This document shows positions 49,890-58,682 of a stretch of 64,000 bases of DNA, in pieces; within the stretch, counting starts at the first letter, position 1, and each line of letters begins with the position of its first letter. The DNA comes from JBDTSW01 sp963782605 (GTDB taxonomy: Bacteria > Actinomycetota > Thermoleophilia > Solirubrobacterales > 70-9): positions 186,001 through 250,000 of the forward strand of contig CAWAKK010000010.1 of assembly GCA_963782605.1 (NCBI GenBank), given 5' to 3'. The notes below the pieces were generated by a model. It had not been told where the DNA came from, did not search any database, and saw nothing but the letters and a program-made list of their open reading frames with translations. A program made the position numbers and the translations under genes.

Positions 49890-50848
49890 TGGGCGAACTC
49901 CTTCGCGAAGTAGCTGATGATCACGTCGGCGCCCGCGCGGCGGATTGACAGAAGGGACTCGGTCACCGCGGCCTGCTCGTCGATCCAACCCTGCTGCGCG
50001 GCAGCCTTCAGCATCGAGTACTCGCCCGAGACCTGGTAGGCGGCGATCGGAAGGTCGAAGCGCTCGCGCACCTTCGCGATCAGGTCGAGATAGGGGCCGG
50101 CGGGTTTCACCATCACCATGTCGGCGCCCTCCTCGACGTCGAGGGCGATCTCGCGCAGCGCCTCGCGAGCGTTGGCGGGGTTCATCTGGTACCCGCGGCG
50201 ATCGCCCTCCTGCGGAGTCGATTCCGCGGCCTCACGGAAGGGCCCGTAGAAGGCCGAGGCGAACTTGGCCGAGTAGGCGATGATCGGGACGTTGGGGTGG
50301 CCCTCCTCGTCGAGCTGGTGGCGGATGGCCATCACGCGGCCGTCCATCATGTCGCTGGGCGCGACGGCGTCGGCGCCCGCGTCGGCGTGTGAGATTGCGG
50401 TGCGTGCGAGCAACTCGAGGGTGACGTCGTTGTCGACCTCGCCGTCACGCAGGAAGCCGCAATGCCCATGCGATGTGTACTCGCAGAGGCAGACATCGGT
50501 CATCACCACGAGCTCGGGGTGGGCCTCCTTGAGCGCCCGCACCGCCATCTGGACGACGCCCTCGTCGTCGTAGGCGCCGGAGCCGGCGTCGTCTTTGTCG
50601 GAGGGGATGCCGAAGAGAATCACCGCTCCGACGCCGGCAGCTTGAAGCTCGGTTGCCTCAGCGACGAGCTCGCCGATCGAGAACCGCTCGATGCCCGGCA
50701 TCGATTCCACGTCCTCGCGTACGTCCTCGCCGGTGACGACGAAAAGCGGCTGCACAAGGTGCCGCGGGGAGAGCTCCGTCTCCTCAACGAGGTCGCGGAG
50801 CGCCTTCGTCCGCCGCAGGCGCCGCATGCGCGTAGCGGGAAAGCTCAC
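49877..50848 (-). CDS. hemB: Porphobilinogen synthase (ALA dehydratase)
   Basis: 323 aa from GTG 50848. DVCLCEYTSHGHCGFL is the zinc-cysteine site, the Schiff-base lysines are in AYSAKFASAFYGPFREAA and MVKPAGPYLD, and YQVSGEYSMLKAAA is also characteristic. It condenses two ALA to porphobilinogen. The in-frame opening upstream to 51289 is only the antisense of an acidic protein gene. Its stop overlaps the start of the AhbAB-like gene by 13 bases, so hemB-ahbAB-hemL is one operon. Confidence 0.95.
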   Translation of the reverse strand: MSFPATRMRRLRRTKALRDLVEETELSPRHLVQPLFVVTGEDVREDVESMPGIERFSIGELVAEATELQAAGVGAVILFGIPSDKDDAGSGAYDDEGVVQMAVRALKEAHPELVVMTDVCLCEYTSHGHCGFLRDGEVDNDVTLELLARTAISHADAGADAVAPSDMMDGRVMAIRHQLDEEGHPNVPIIAYSAKFASAFYGPFREAAESTPQEGDRRGYQMNPANAREALREIALDVEEGADMVMVKPAGPYLDLIAKVRERFDLPIAAYQVSGEYSMLKAAAQQGWIDEQAAVTESLLSIRRAGADVIISYFAKEFAQWQA

Positions 50849-50969
50849 GGCCGGAAGTCTAGGGCGCTCCGTCCAGCGGCCCAGCGCCGGTTGGGCAGGA
50901 CGTCGAGCGCGGTTGATTTTCGCGCCGAGCGGGAACGTTGCGTCCTGAAACCGTGCGAGAGGAGAGCTG

Positions 50970-51465
50970 ATGCAGGACGACAACGGCACCGAGGACGAGG
51001 GCGCAGACGACCAGGAGGAGAAGGACGAGGACTCCGGGTCGAACGGGGGCGACAGCGACGAGGAGAGCACTGAGGACGGTGCCGAGGAGGGCTCGGACGG
51101 TGGGGACGAGGACGACGGGGATGAGGGCTCCGGCGACGACGATGCGGCAGAGGACTCCGATGACGAGGATGGGGCCTCCGGCGACGAGGACGGCGGCGGC
51201 GAAGACTCCGATGACGGTGAGTCAGACGATGAGGCCGAGACCGGCGCGGTCGCCGATGCCGGTGGCACCGAGACGCCCGTCCCGGCCACGCTCCCCAGTG
51301 ACGAGGAGCGGGAGAGCGGGGACGACGAGGATGAGGACGAGGACTCTGGCGGGGACGAAGAGAGCTCTGACGGGGAGGATGGTGAGGACTCCGACGGGGA
51401 CGAGGACTCGGACTCCGACCCAGGACGAGCAGAGTGATGACGACTCGAACGAGGACGGCGACTGA
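50970..51465 (+). CDS. Acidic Asp/Glu/Ser-rich disordered protein, frameshifted at end
   Basis: ATG 50970 behind GAGAGGAG. About 160 residues, nearly all D, E, S and G, with repeats such as GDEDDGDEGSGDDDAAED and SDGDEDSDSD, and one short ordinary segment (GAVADAGGTETPVPATLP, about 92-109). The frame ends at 51435-51437; dropping one C of CCC 51419-51421 continues the same composition (DEQSDDDSNEDGD) to TGA 51463, 164 aa. It has no domain, signal peptide or membrane helix. Calcium or other cation binding, or a spacer role, is possible but unproven. Confidence 0.65.
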
Positions 51466-51502
51466 GGCGTAGAGGTCGCGAACCGGTCGGGAGCGGCTGA
51501 GC

Positions 51503-52486
51503 TCAGTCCCCCTGCTCGAGCGCCGCGTCGGCCGGCATTGTTGCGCTGAGGAGCGGGGAGGCCTCATCGGCGTCCTGGTCGCAGACGAAGACCAGGTCGA
51601 TGACGCCGGTGTCGATCGCGGCGTGCACGCCCTCGACCTTCCACTTGCGGTCGATGGTGCGCAGGCGGTGGACGTCGCCGTCCATGGCGATCGTGCCGAC
51701 CACCGAGCCGCGGATCTCGCCGTCGGCTGCGGAGTCGTCGTCGACCTCGGCTGAGGCCGTGAACACGATCAACTCGTCGGAGAGCGGGGTGGCGTCCGAG
51801 AAGCACAGGCGGGTGCCGTTGAGCTCGCCGAGGTCGTACTCGCGCACGCCCTTAAGCTCCTCCACGTCGAGCTTGCCGTCGTCGAGCATCGAGTTCATGA
51901 CCTCCTCGAGCGATAGCTCGATCACAGCGTTTTGGCTGCCCTCGTCGTTACCTCGGTGAAAGAGCCAGAGAGCGTCGCCGAGGACGGCGGCGCCCTCCAC
52001 GTTTAGCTCCTCGATCTCAGCTCGCAGCGTCTCGTAGAGCGGCGCGAGGTCGATCTCGCGCGGGTCGCCGTCGAGGGAGCCATCGGCGGCGAGCTTCCAC
52101 CAGAAGCCGCGGTCTCGGCTTCGTTTGGAGCCCGACCCCAGCCCGAGCAGGCCGCCGTAGGGCGCGCAGTCGAACGGGGGAAGCACGCCCAACGCCTCGA
52201 GGTCGGCCTTGTCCCGCTTGCGCTCGTCTGGGTCCGACGGCGTCTCGCCCTCGAGGGCGCGCCGCATGTCGCCGGGCTCGGACGAGGAGACGGTGAAGAC
52301 ACCGAGGTCGAGCTCGTCGTCGCCGACGACGTAGATGAAGTCCCCGCGGCGCACCACCGCGGAAGCTGCGCTGATGTATGACGCACGATCCTCGCCGGAA
52401 GCGCGGGCGACGTCCAGCTCGCGCAGCTGGCGAAGCTCGAGCGGGGGCAGGTCCTCCGGCGTTGCGGAATGCTCGTCCACGTCCAC
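51503..52486 (-). CDS. Conserved hypothetical protein, beta-propeller-like
   Basis: 327 aa without signal peptide. Recurrent beta-rich blades are suggested: YISAASAVVRRGDFIYVVGDD, GLLGLGSGSKRSRDRGFWWKL, NVEGAAVLGDALWLFHRGND, VDDDSAADGEIRGSVVGTIAM. The RGNDEGSQNAVIEL region resembles proteins annotated DUF6929, but I am not certain of that. It is probably a cytoplasmic or exported ligand-binding protein. It stands alone between the acidic protein and the stress-protein gene. Confidence 0.6.
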   Translation of the reverse strand: MDVDEHSATPEDLPPLELRQLRELDVARASGEDRASYISAASAVVRRGDFIYVVGDDELDLGVFTVSSSEPGDMRRALEGETPSDPDERKRDKADLEALGVLPPFDCAPYGGLLGLGSGSKRSRDRGFWWKLAADGSLDGDPREIDLAPLYETLRAEIEELNVEGAAVLGDALWLFHRGNDEGSQNAVIELSLEEVMNSMLDDGKLDVEELKGVREYDLGELNGTRLCFSDATPLSDELIVFTASAEVDDDSAADGEIRGSVVGTIAMDGDVHRLRTIDRKWKVEGVHAAIDTGVIDLVFVCDQDADEASPLLSATMPADAALEQGD

Positions 52487-52542
52487 GCGTTACCCGCCCC
52501 GCGCACGCCTGATGCCAAGTATGTGTGCTTCGCCCGGCTGGG

Positions 52543-53016
52543 TTAGGTGGTCATGCCGCGCAGGAGCTCCGAGGCTCGATCGGCCTCGGTCTGCTCGACC
52601 TGAATCTCGTACTGCTCCGCCTGCATGCTCCGCACGGAGGCGAAGTCGCGACGCCCGCCCTGGGCGGCCTGCCCCAGGGCGCCGAAGATCGAGCCGAAGA
52701 CCGTTCCCACGATCAGGCCATAGGCCACCACTCCGAGGAAGTCGACGCCGTCGAAGATGATGCCGAAGAAGAGCCCGAAGAGCACGCCGATCATCGCTCC
52801 CTGCATCGCTCCCATGAGCGCCGCGCGCCCCGTCGTGACCCGGCCGGCGACCTGTTCGACCGTCTTTAAGCCCGTGCCGATGATGGCCACCTTCTCGACC
52901 GGGAACTCGTTGTCGGAGAGGTAGTCCACCGCGCGCTCGGCTTCCTCGTAGTTGTCGTAGGAGGCGACGACCTGGCGGGAGCGCGATCTGTCGTCGGTTG
53001 CGGGCGTCTCGGTCAT
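52543..53016 (-). CDS. GSP17M/YflT-like general stress protein
   Basis: 157 aa from ATG 53016. VVASYDNYEEAERAVDYLSD and FPVEKVAIIGTGLKTVEQV form the N-terminal module of general stress protein 17M, and two hydrophobic, glycine-zipper-like segments (LMGAMQGAMIGVLFGLFFGI, VVAYGLIVGTVFGSIFGALG) sit in the middle, followed by a charged C-terminal helix. It probably associates with membranes under stress. Its exact function is not known. Confidence 0.83.
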   Translation of the reverse strand: MTETPATDDRSRSRQVVASYDNYEEAERAVDYLSDNEFPVEKVAIIGTGLKTVEQVAGRVTTGRAALMGAMQGAMIGVLFGLFFGIIFDGVDFLGVVAYGLIVGTVFGSIFGALGQAAQGGRRDFASVRSMQAEQYEIQVEQTEADRASELLRGMTT

Positions 53017-53044
53017 GGACCGCGAGCCTATCCCCTTCGGCGAC

Positions 53045-54406
53045 CTAGGCGAAGCGCCGCAAGGCCAGCCTGGCAAGAACGCCGTAGGCGAGCGCGATGG
53101 CGGCCAGATGCGCGAGCGCCACGCCGATCGAGGGGCCGGCCTCGTCGAGCGCTCCCGACATCGCATCGAGAGCCGGGTCGAACGGAAACAGCGCGCGAAC
53201 GAACTGGATCACGTCGAACAGCCCTGCGCCAACGGTGCCCGACGGGACCAGCGAGAGGAACGCGATCGGCAGCGAGATCATGAACGCGAGTAGCGACGAC
53301 GCCCGGACCTCGCGTGCCGCGGCGCCGATGGCTGCTCCGAAGGCGGCAAAGGCCGCGCCGCCGGCCAGGATCGCAGCCCCGATCAGCAGCACTCTGCTCC
53401 AGTCGACGTTCACGAAGATCGACAGGCCGGCCAGCATCAGCAGCGTCACCACCACGGAGACGACGATCCCGAGAGTCACCTTCTCGGCCAGGAGCTCGCC
53501 GGGCCCCACGAGGCCGCGCGTCAGGCGGGGATAGGCGTTCTCCTCGCGCTCGAGCGCCAGCGACCCGGCGACGAGCAGGACGGTCACGAACATCAGGGTG
53601 ACGGTGGCCGCGACCGAGATCGCGAACGCGTCCAGCGACGCGGCGTCGCCCGCAACGACCTCCTTCTCCACCTCGATCGGCGATGCGACAGCCCCGAGCA
53701 ACGGCAGCGCGAAGTCGAGGTTCTCCTCCGCGAGGCTGGCGAACTCGATCACCGAGCTCACCTGCTTGGCGGCCGCAGAATCCGGGGGAAGCTCCTGCGA
53801 GACCGACGTGAGAATCTCCGCCGCCCGCGACAGACCGAGGATGTTGAAGGTTTCTCCGAGCAGCGGCACCTCGAAGGTCCCTCCCTCGATCAGGATGTCG
53901 AGATACGCCTTCGCCGACTCGGAGATCCGCTGTGAGAGGAGCAGGTTGGCCTCGGTGACGAGCGCCTGAATCCGATCGTCCACGAGCTGGGCCTTGACGG
54001 GATCGTCCTCGTTGACCAGCACCTCGACGGTCGGCTGTTCGGGGTCGAGCGACGTGAGCGAGCTGAGCTTCTCGAGGATGTCGGGCGGGACGATCAGGGC
54101 ACCGAGGACGTCGCCGTCGGCGACCTTCTCCTCCGCCTCCTCTCGTGTCTCCACGTCAACGCACTCGACGCGCTTGCAGAGCTCCTCCCGCGCGAGCCCA
54201 CGATCGAGGGTCTCATCGCCGCCGTCGATCGCGAACTGCTCCTCGGGGTCCACGAGGTTGAGGAAAGCGACGCGCGGCTTGCCGCTGTCGTCGGAGAGCG
54301 CGAACCCGATCAGGATCGCGATCACGACCGGATAGAGCACGAGCAGCGTGCTCACCAGCGGCGAGCGTCGCAAGATCTGCAGGTCCTTCAGGAGGAGCCA
54401 GCGCAT
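53045..54406 (-). CDS. ABC-2 type exporter permease
   Basis: 453 aa from ATG 54406. One N-terminal helix (LVSTLLVLYPVVIAILIGFA) is followed by a large extracytoplasmic domain (about 35-270), then six helices (TLMFVTVLLVAGSLALEREENAYPRL, RVLLIGAAILAGGAAFAAFG). EREENAYPRLTRG is a typical permease motif after the first returning helix. It works with the ATPase encoded just upstream. The substrate is unknown. Confidence 0.86.
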   Translation of the reverse strand: MRWLLLKDLQILRRSPLVSTLLVLYPVVIAILIGFALSDDSGKPRVAFLNLVDPEEQFAIDGGDETLDRGLAREELCKRVECVDVETREEAEEKVADGDVLGALIVPPDILEKLSSLTSLDPEQPTVEVLVNEDDPVKAQLVDDRIQALVTEANLLLSQRISESAKAYLDILIEGGTFEVPLLGETFNILGLSRAAEILTSVSQELPPDSAAAKQVSSVIEFASLAEENLDFALPLLGAVASPIEVEKEVVAGDAASLDAFAISVAATVTLMFVTVLLVAGSLALEREENAYPRLTRGLVGPGELLAEKVTLGIVVSVVVTLLMLAGLSIFVNVDWSRVLLIGAAILAGGAAFAAFGAAIGAAAREVRASSLLAFMISLPIAFLSLVPSGTVGAGLFDVIQFVRALFPFDPALDAMSGALDEAGPSIGVALAHLAAIALAYGVLARLALRRFA

Positions 54407-54407
54407 C

Positions 54408-55124
54408 TCAGTGCCCGCGCTTGCGGAGGTAGTGGACGAAGGCCTCCTCGAAGTCGCGGGCGCCCTCCTCGCCGACGTCGTCGTGCAGTTCCTGCTGAGT
54501 GCCATCGAAGACCCGCTCGCCATCGGCGAGGACCAGCAGCCGATCCCCATAGCGCTCGGCCTCCTGGATGTAATGCGTCGAGAAGATGACAGTGGTTCCT
54601 GCGCCCGCAAGGCCGTTGACGAACTCCCAGAGGCGCTCGCGCTGCCGCGGGTCGAGCCCGGATGAGGGCTCGTCGAGCAGGAGCACCCCAGGCCGATCCA
54701 GAAGGCCGATCGCGATGTTCACCCGCTGCTGATTCCCGCCGGACAGAGTCCCGACCTGATCGTCGCGGCGGTCCGCGAGGCCAGTCTGCTCCAGCATTCG
54801 CTCGAGCACGCGCTCGGGCTCGGCGACGCCCTCGAGCCTGATGAACAGCTTGAGGTTCTCGGCCACCGTGAGCCGGCGATAGAGCGCCGCCTGCTGCGGG
54901 ACCCAGCCGATCTCGCCCGGAGTCCGGCTCACCTCGCCCGAGTCCGCCCTTCGGATCCCCGCGAGGATCGAGAGCAGCGTTGTCTTGCCCGCCCCGTTCG
55001 GCCCGATCACGGCCAGGAGTTCGCCCCGATGGGCCTCGAACGAGACGCTTCGGAGGGCCTCGTGCTCACCGAAGCGCTTGGAGAGCGCCCGCGCCTCGAT
55101 CACCACCTGTCGTTCGCCGGCCAT
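54408..55124 (-). CDS. ABC transporter ATP-binding protein
   Basis: 238 aa. Walker A GPNGAGKTTLLSI, Q-loop VPQQAALYRRLTV, signature LSGGNQQRVNI, Walker B VLLLDEPSSGLDP and H-loop STHYIQ. It drives the permease encoded 1 base downstream. Its C-terminal tail (RDFEEAFVHYLRKRGH) is the usual end of the DrrA/CcmA-like exporters. Confidence 0.92.
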   Translation of the reverse strand: MAGERQVVIEARALSKRFGEHEALRSVSFEAHRGELLAVIGPNGAGKTTLLSILAGIRRADSGEVSRTPGEIGWVPQQAALYRRLTVAENLKLFIRLEGVAEPERVLERMLEQTGLADRRDDQVGTLSGGNQQRVNIAIGLLDRPGVLLLDEPSSGLDPRQRERLWEFVNGLAGAGTTVIFSTHYIQEAERYGDRLLVLADGERVFDGTQQELHDDVGEEGARDFEEAFVHYLRKRGH

Positions 55125-55184
55125 GCCGGCGAACGCTAGACGGTCGCGTGAGCGGTACGCCCCGGCACGGCGGCGGGCGGCCGT

Positions 55185-55448
55185 TCACCGGGAGTTGAAG
55201 AACTGGATGCGGCCGCTCTCGGCGTCGACCGCGGCGAACGGGCGGCTGCGTTCGCGGCACGAGAGGCTTGCCGAGCCGTCGTCGTGGGCGCGGATCTCGA
55301 CCACGCAGCTGCGATTCCAGGGCGGGCGCGTCGGCGAGCCCTTGGACTCGTCGCCGGCAGCGGCGGTGGCCCCGACGGCGGTGAGGCCGCCGGTGGCGAG
55401 CGCGGCAACGGCGATGCGGGCGCTGGTGCGGGGACTGGGACGCTTCAA
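55185..55448 (-). CDS. Small secreted protein, unknown function
   Basis: 87 aa from TTG 55448, which has AAGGAGA 8 bases upstream; GTG/ATG starts farther up lack a site. A signal peptide (SARIAVAALATGGLTAVGATA) with likely cleavage after AAA is followed by GDESKGSPTRPPWNRSCVVEI and a short beta-like domain with two cysteines, which may form a disulfide. No family is recognised. Confidence 0.6.
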   Translation of the reverse strand: MKRPSPRTSARIAVAALATGGLTAVGATAAAGDESKGSPTRPPWNRSCVVEIRAHDDGSASLSCRERSRPFAAVDAESGRIQFFNSR

Positions 55449-55558
55449 GATCTGTCTCCTTCTCGGGTGCACCCACCTAAAGCCCGGCGCTCCGGCTCGC
55501 GCCCCAGGGATGCGCAGATGCGGTGGCACCTCGAATCCCCGTCTATGCTGCCGCGGGC

Positions 55559-56338
55559 GTGCGGGTCCTCTTCATCGGCGACATCGTCGGCAAGCCCGGG
55601 CGGGCCGGCCTCGAGCGCGCCATGCCCGTCCTGCGGGAGCACCATGCCCCCGATCTCGTCGTCGCCAATGGCGAGAACGCCGCGGGCGGGCTCGGTATCA
55701 CCGAGAAGACGGCGAGGGAGATCTACGCCGTCGGCGTCGACGCGATCACGCTCGGCAACCACACCTATCGCCACCGCGACGCCTACGACTACCTCGACCG
55801 GGAGGAGCGCATCGTGCGCCCCGCCAACTACATGAGGGGAAATCCGGGACGGGGATCGATCGTCATCGAGGCCGCCGGCAAGCGGGTCGGGATCATCAAC
55901 CTCTCCGGCACCGTCGAGATGCGCGCCGCCCGCTCGCCCTTTCCCGAGGCCGACGCCCTCGTCGACCGCCTTGAAGACGAGACCGACCTGATCCTCGTCG
56001 ATTTCCACGCCGAGACCACCTCGGAGAAGATCGCGATGGGGTGGCATCTCGACGGCCGGGTCGCAGCCGTACTGGGCACACACACGCACGTTCCGACCGC
56101 CGACGCCCGGGTGCTGCCGATGGGGACGGCGTTCATCTGCGACGTCGGGATGACCGGCTCGCGCGCGGGCGTGCTCGGCGTCCGCCGCGAGCAGGCGGTC
56201 GAGTCGTTTCGAACGCAGCTGCCGATCCGCTTTACGACCGCGGACGAGGACGTCTGGATCAACGCGGTCGTCGTCGACGTGGGCGACGACGGGCTCGCGC
56301 AGTCGATCGAGCAGGTGCTGCTGCCGGCCCCGGACTAG
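55559..56338 (+). CDS. YmdB-like metallophosphoesterase (TIGR00282)
   Basis: 259 aa from GTG 55559. The metal ligands are in GDIVGKPGRAG, NGENAAGGLG, GNHTYRHRDAYDY, HAETTSEKIAMGWHLDG and GTHTHVPTADARVLP, exactly the order of the YmdB/TIGR00282 family. It hydrolyses 2',3'-cyclic nucleotides or similar phosphodiesters and affects biofilm and RNA metabolism in Bacillus. It is not obviously coupled to neighbours. Confidence 0.9.
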   Translation: MRVLFIGDIVGKPGRAGLERAMPVLREHHAPDLVVANGENAAGGLGITEKTAREIYAVGVDAITLGNHTYRHRDAYDYLDREERIVRPANYMRGNPGRGSIVIEAAGKRVGIINLSGTVEMRAARSPFPEADALVDRLEDETDLILVDFHAETTSEKIAMGWHLDGRVAAVLGTHTHVPTADARVLPMGTAFICDVGMTGSRAGVLGVRREQAVESFRTQLPIRFTTADEDVWINAVVVDVGDDGLAQSIEQVLLPAPD

Positions 56339-56356
56339 CTCGACGGGGGCGGGCGG

Positions 56357-56809
56357 TTACTCGGTGGCCAGCGCCCGGCGCAGGATGTCGCGCAGGGCGC
56401 GCTGGTCGGCGACCGAGAGCGCGGTGATCTCCCGCGGGGGTTCCGCCAGCCGGGCATCGATCTCGTCGCGTACGCGCCTGCCCTCGTCGGTCAGCGCCAA
56501 GAGCTTTACCCGGCGATCCCCCGGATCGGCCTGTCGCTCGACCAAGCCGCGCTCCTCGAGGCGGTCGGTGATCCATGTGACCGCCGAGTTGTCGCAGTGC
56601 AGGACCTTGGCGATCTTGCCCATCGGCTGCGGCGAGTCGAGCTCCTTGAGCGCGAAGACCATCGGCGGTTTTAGCCCGTACTCGGCCTGCATCGCGAGCA
56701 TCACCGGCCGGTAGCGGCTGAAGAGCTCATACACAGCGCCCCATGCCTCGTGAGCGGCTGCAGGCCTTGGAGCGGTTGTCGCCATTTCAGAATCCATTAT
56801 ACACTTCAA
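56357..56809 (-). CDS. MarR-family regulator
   Basis: 150 aa from ATG 56809, though ATG 56797 or 56785 could serve. VYELFSRYRPVMLAMQAEYG, LDSPQPMGKIAKVLHCDNSAV with the recognition helix, and DPGDRRVKLLALTDEGRR (wing) are MarR marks. It is divergent from the ABC exporter operon with AT-rich sequence between, so it probably controls that operon and itself. It is convergent with the phosphoesterase gene. Confidence 0.88.
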   Translation of the reverse strand: MKCIMDSEMATTAPRPAAAHEAWGAVYELFSRYRPVMLAMQAEYGLKPPMVFALKELDSPQPMGKIAKVLHCDNSAVTWITDRLEERGLVERQADPGDRRVKLLALTDEGRRVRDEIDARLAEPPREITALSVADQRALRDILRRALATE

Positions 56810-56842
56810 CGTTAGATGTATTCAATACTTCGAATCTTCAAC
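56805..56842. promoter_or_regulatory. Three TTCAAY direct repeats, 16-bp period
   Basis: TTCAAC (56805-56810), TTCAAT (56821-56826) and TTCAAC (56837-56842) recur exactly every 16 bases in the AT-rich gap before the ABC ATPase gene. The gap holds the promoters of both divergent genes. They may be sites of the MarR protein or another regulator. Confidence 0.4.
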
Positions 56843-56862
56843 TACTCTGCTACGGTGAGGCC

Positions 56863-57879
56863 ATGAACGAATCCGACAACTCGATCGAGGTAAACGACCT
56901 CGTTCGCGTCTTCAAGAAGGGGCCTCGGGCCGTCGACGGCATCTCTCTGCGCGTCGAGCCCGGCGAGATCTACGGCTTTTTGGGCCCCAACGGCGCCGGC
57001 AAGTCCACGACCGTCCACATCCTGACCACGCTCCTGCCCCCGACCGAGGGCTCGGCCCGGGTGGCGGGCTTCGACGTGGTCGAGGATGGGCGCCGCGTGC
57101 GCGACGCCATCGGTGTGGCCCTGCAGGAGGCCGCGCTCGACCCGTTCCTCACCGGCCGCGAGCACATGAAGCTCCAGGGGGGCCTGCACGGTCTCGAGAA
57201 GCCCGAGATCGAGCGCCGGGGCGAGGCGCTCCTGGCGCGGGTGGGGCTCGACGGCGAGGCCGCCGACCGCCGCGTTGGCGGCTACTCGGGCGGCATGAAG
57301 CGCCGGCTCGACCTGGCCCTCGCTCTGATCCACGAGCCCTCGATCCTCTTCCTCGACGAGCCCACGACCGGCCTCGACATCCAGAGCCGCCAGGCGCTCT
57401 GGGATGAGGTGGCGCGGCTCGCCCGCCAGGAGGGGGTGACTGTCTTTTTGACCACGCAGTACCTGGAGGAGGCCGACGAGCTCGCCGACCGCGTGGGAAT
57501 CATCGAGCAGGGAAAGCTCGTGGCGGAGGGGACCCCAGCGGCGCTCAAGGCGGAGATCGGCCGGCCCACGGTCGAGGCGAGCCCCGTCGACGCGGACCAG
57601 CTCGACGCGGTTGCCGCTGTCCTCGCTCGCTTCGGCGAGTCGCTGCCCGCGTCTCACGGGTTCGCCGCCGCGCGACTTCAGGACGGCACCGAGGACCTCG
57701 CCGCGGTCGTCCGCGAGCTCGACTCCGAGGGAATCCGGGTCGCCGACCTGCAGCTCCACGCCCCGTCGCTCGACGACGTCTTCCTGGCCAAGACAGGCCG
57801 CTCCCTCGAGGGTGCTCAGGAGGAAGCGGCGGAGGAGGCCGACACCGGCGAGCAGCAGCGCGAGCCGGTGACCGCCTGA
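56863..57879 (+). CDS. ABC exporter ATP-binding protein, DrrA-like
   Basis: 338 aa from ATG 56863. Walker A GPNGAGKST, Q-loop ALQEAALDPFLTG, signature YSGGMKRRLDL, Walker B ILFLDEPTTGLD, and the daunorubicin-resistance-type tail (GEIYGFLGPNG at the start, SLDDVFLAKTGRSLEG at the end). It energises drug or lipid export through the two following permeases. Under divergent MarR control by position. Confidence 0.93.
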   Translation: MNESDNSIEVNDLVRVFKKGPRAVDGISLRVEPGEIYGFLGPNGAGKSTTVHILTTLLPPTEGSARVAGFDVVEDGRRVRDAIGVALQEAALDPFLTGREHMKLQGGLHGLEKPEIERRGEALLARVGLDGEAADRRVGGYSGGMKRRLDLALALIHEPSILFLDEPTTGLDIQSRQALWDEVARLARQEGVTVFLTTQYLEEADELADRVGIIEQGKLVAEGTPAALKAEIGRPTVEASPVDADQLDAVAAVLARFGESLPASHGFAAARLQDGTEDLAAVVRELDSEGIRVADLQLHAPSLDDVFLAKTGRSLEGAQEEAAEEADTGEQQREPVTA

Positions 57880-57887
57880 GGTCTCCG

Positions 57888-58682
57888 ATGAGCGCCATCG
57901 CCGCCCAAAGCCCGTTGCGCAGGCAGGCCCGCTACCTCGCCTGGCGGTCGGTCATCCGCACCGCGAGGCAGCCGATCATGATCGTGCCGACCCTCGTCTT
58001 CCCGCTGTTCCTGCTGGCCGTGAACGCGAGCGGGCTCGATGCGGCGACGCAGATCCCCGGCTTCCCCGACGTCACCTACCTCACGTTCGCGCTCGCGTTT
58101 CCGTTCATGCAGGGCGCGATCTTCGCCACGAACACCGCCGGCACAAACCTGGCCGACGACATCGGCTCGGGGTTCTTCAACCGCCTCTCGCTCACCCCGA
58201 TGCGAGGCTCGGCATTGCTGGCCGGGCAGCTCGCCGGGGTGATGCTGGTCTCCGGGATCCAGATGGTCGCCTACCTGGCGGTGGGGCTCGCCGCGGGCGC
58301 CGAGCTCAAGGCCGGGCTCCTGGGCGTGCCGGTTCTCTTCGCCCTCTGCTTCGTCATCGCCGCCGCCTTCGGCGCGATTGGCCTCTTCGTCGGGCTGCGC
58401 TCGGGTTCCGGGGAAGCCGTGCAGGGCCTCTTCCCCCTCATGTTCGTGTTGCTCTTCCTGAGCTCCGCCTCGCTGCCGCGCGACCTGATCCAGGAGGACT
58501 GGTTTCAGACCGTGGCGTCCCTCAACCCCGTCAGCTACCTGATCGAGGGCATCCGCTCGCTCTTCATCACCGGGTGGGACGCAGAGGCGCTCGCGCTTGG
58601 CTTCGGCATCGCGATCGCGATCTTCGTCGTCTTCCTGGCGGCGGCTGTGACGTCGATGCGCGAGCGGATGGTGCGGACATGA
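57888..58682 (+). CDS. ABC-2 exporter permease, DrrB-like (first)
   Basis: 264 aa with six membrane helices. RTARQPIMIVPTLVFPLFLLA, FFNRLSLTPMRGSALLAGQL and PRDLIQEDWFQTVASLNPVSYLIEGIR are typical of the DrrB family. It begins 8 bases after the ATPase stop and overlaps the next permease ATG by 4 bases. The three genes form one exporter. Confidence 0.9.
   Translation: MSAIAAQSPLRRQARYLAWRSVIRTARQPIMIVPTLVFPLFLLAVNASGLDAATQIPGFPDVTYLTFALAFPFMQGAIFATNTAGTNLADDIGSGFFNRLSLTPMRGSALLAGQLAGVMLVSGIQMVAYLAVGLAAGAELKAGLLGVPVLFALCFVIAAAFGAIGLFVGLRSGSGEAVQGLFPLMFVLLFLSSASLPRDLIQEDWFQTVASLNPVSYLIEGIRSLFITGWDAEALALGFGIAIAIFVVFLAAAVTSMRERMVRT

Noticed and set aside
50849..51289. Long Ser/Pro-rich N-terminal extension of HemB
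   Set aside because: It is the antisense of the acidic protein gene; HemB has a good GTG start at 50848.
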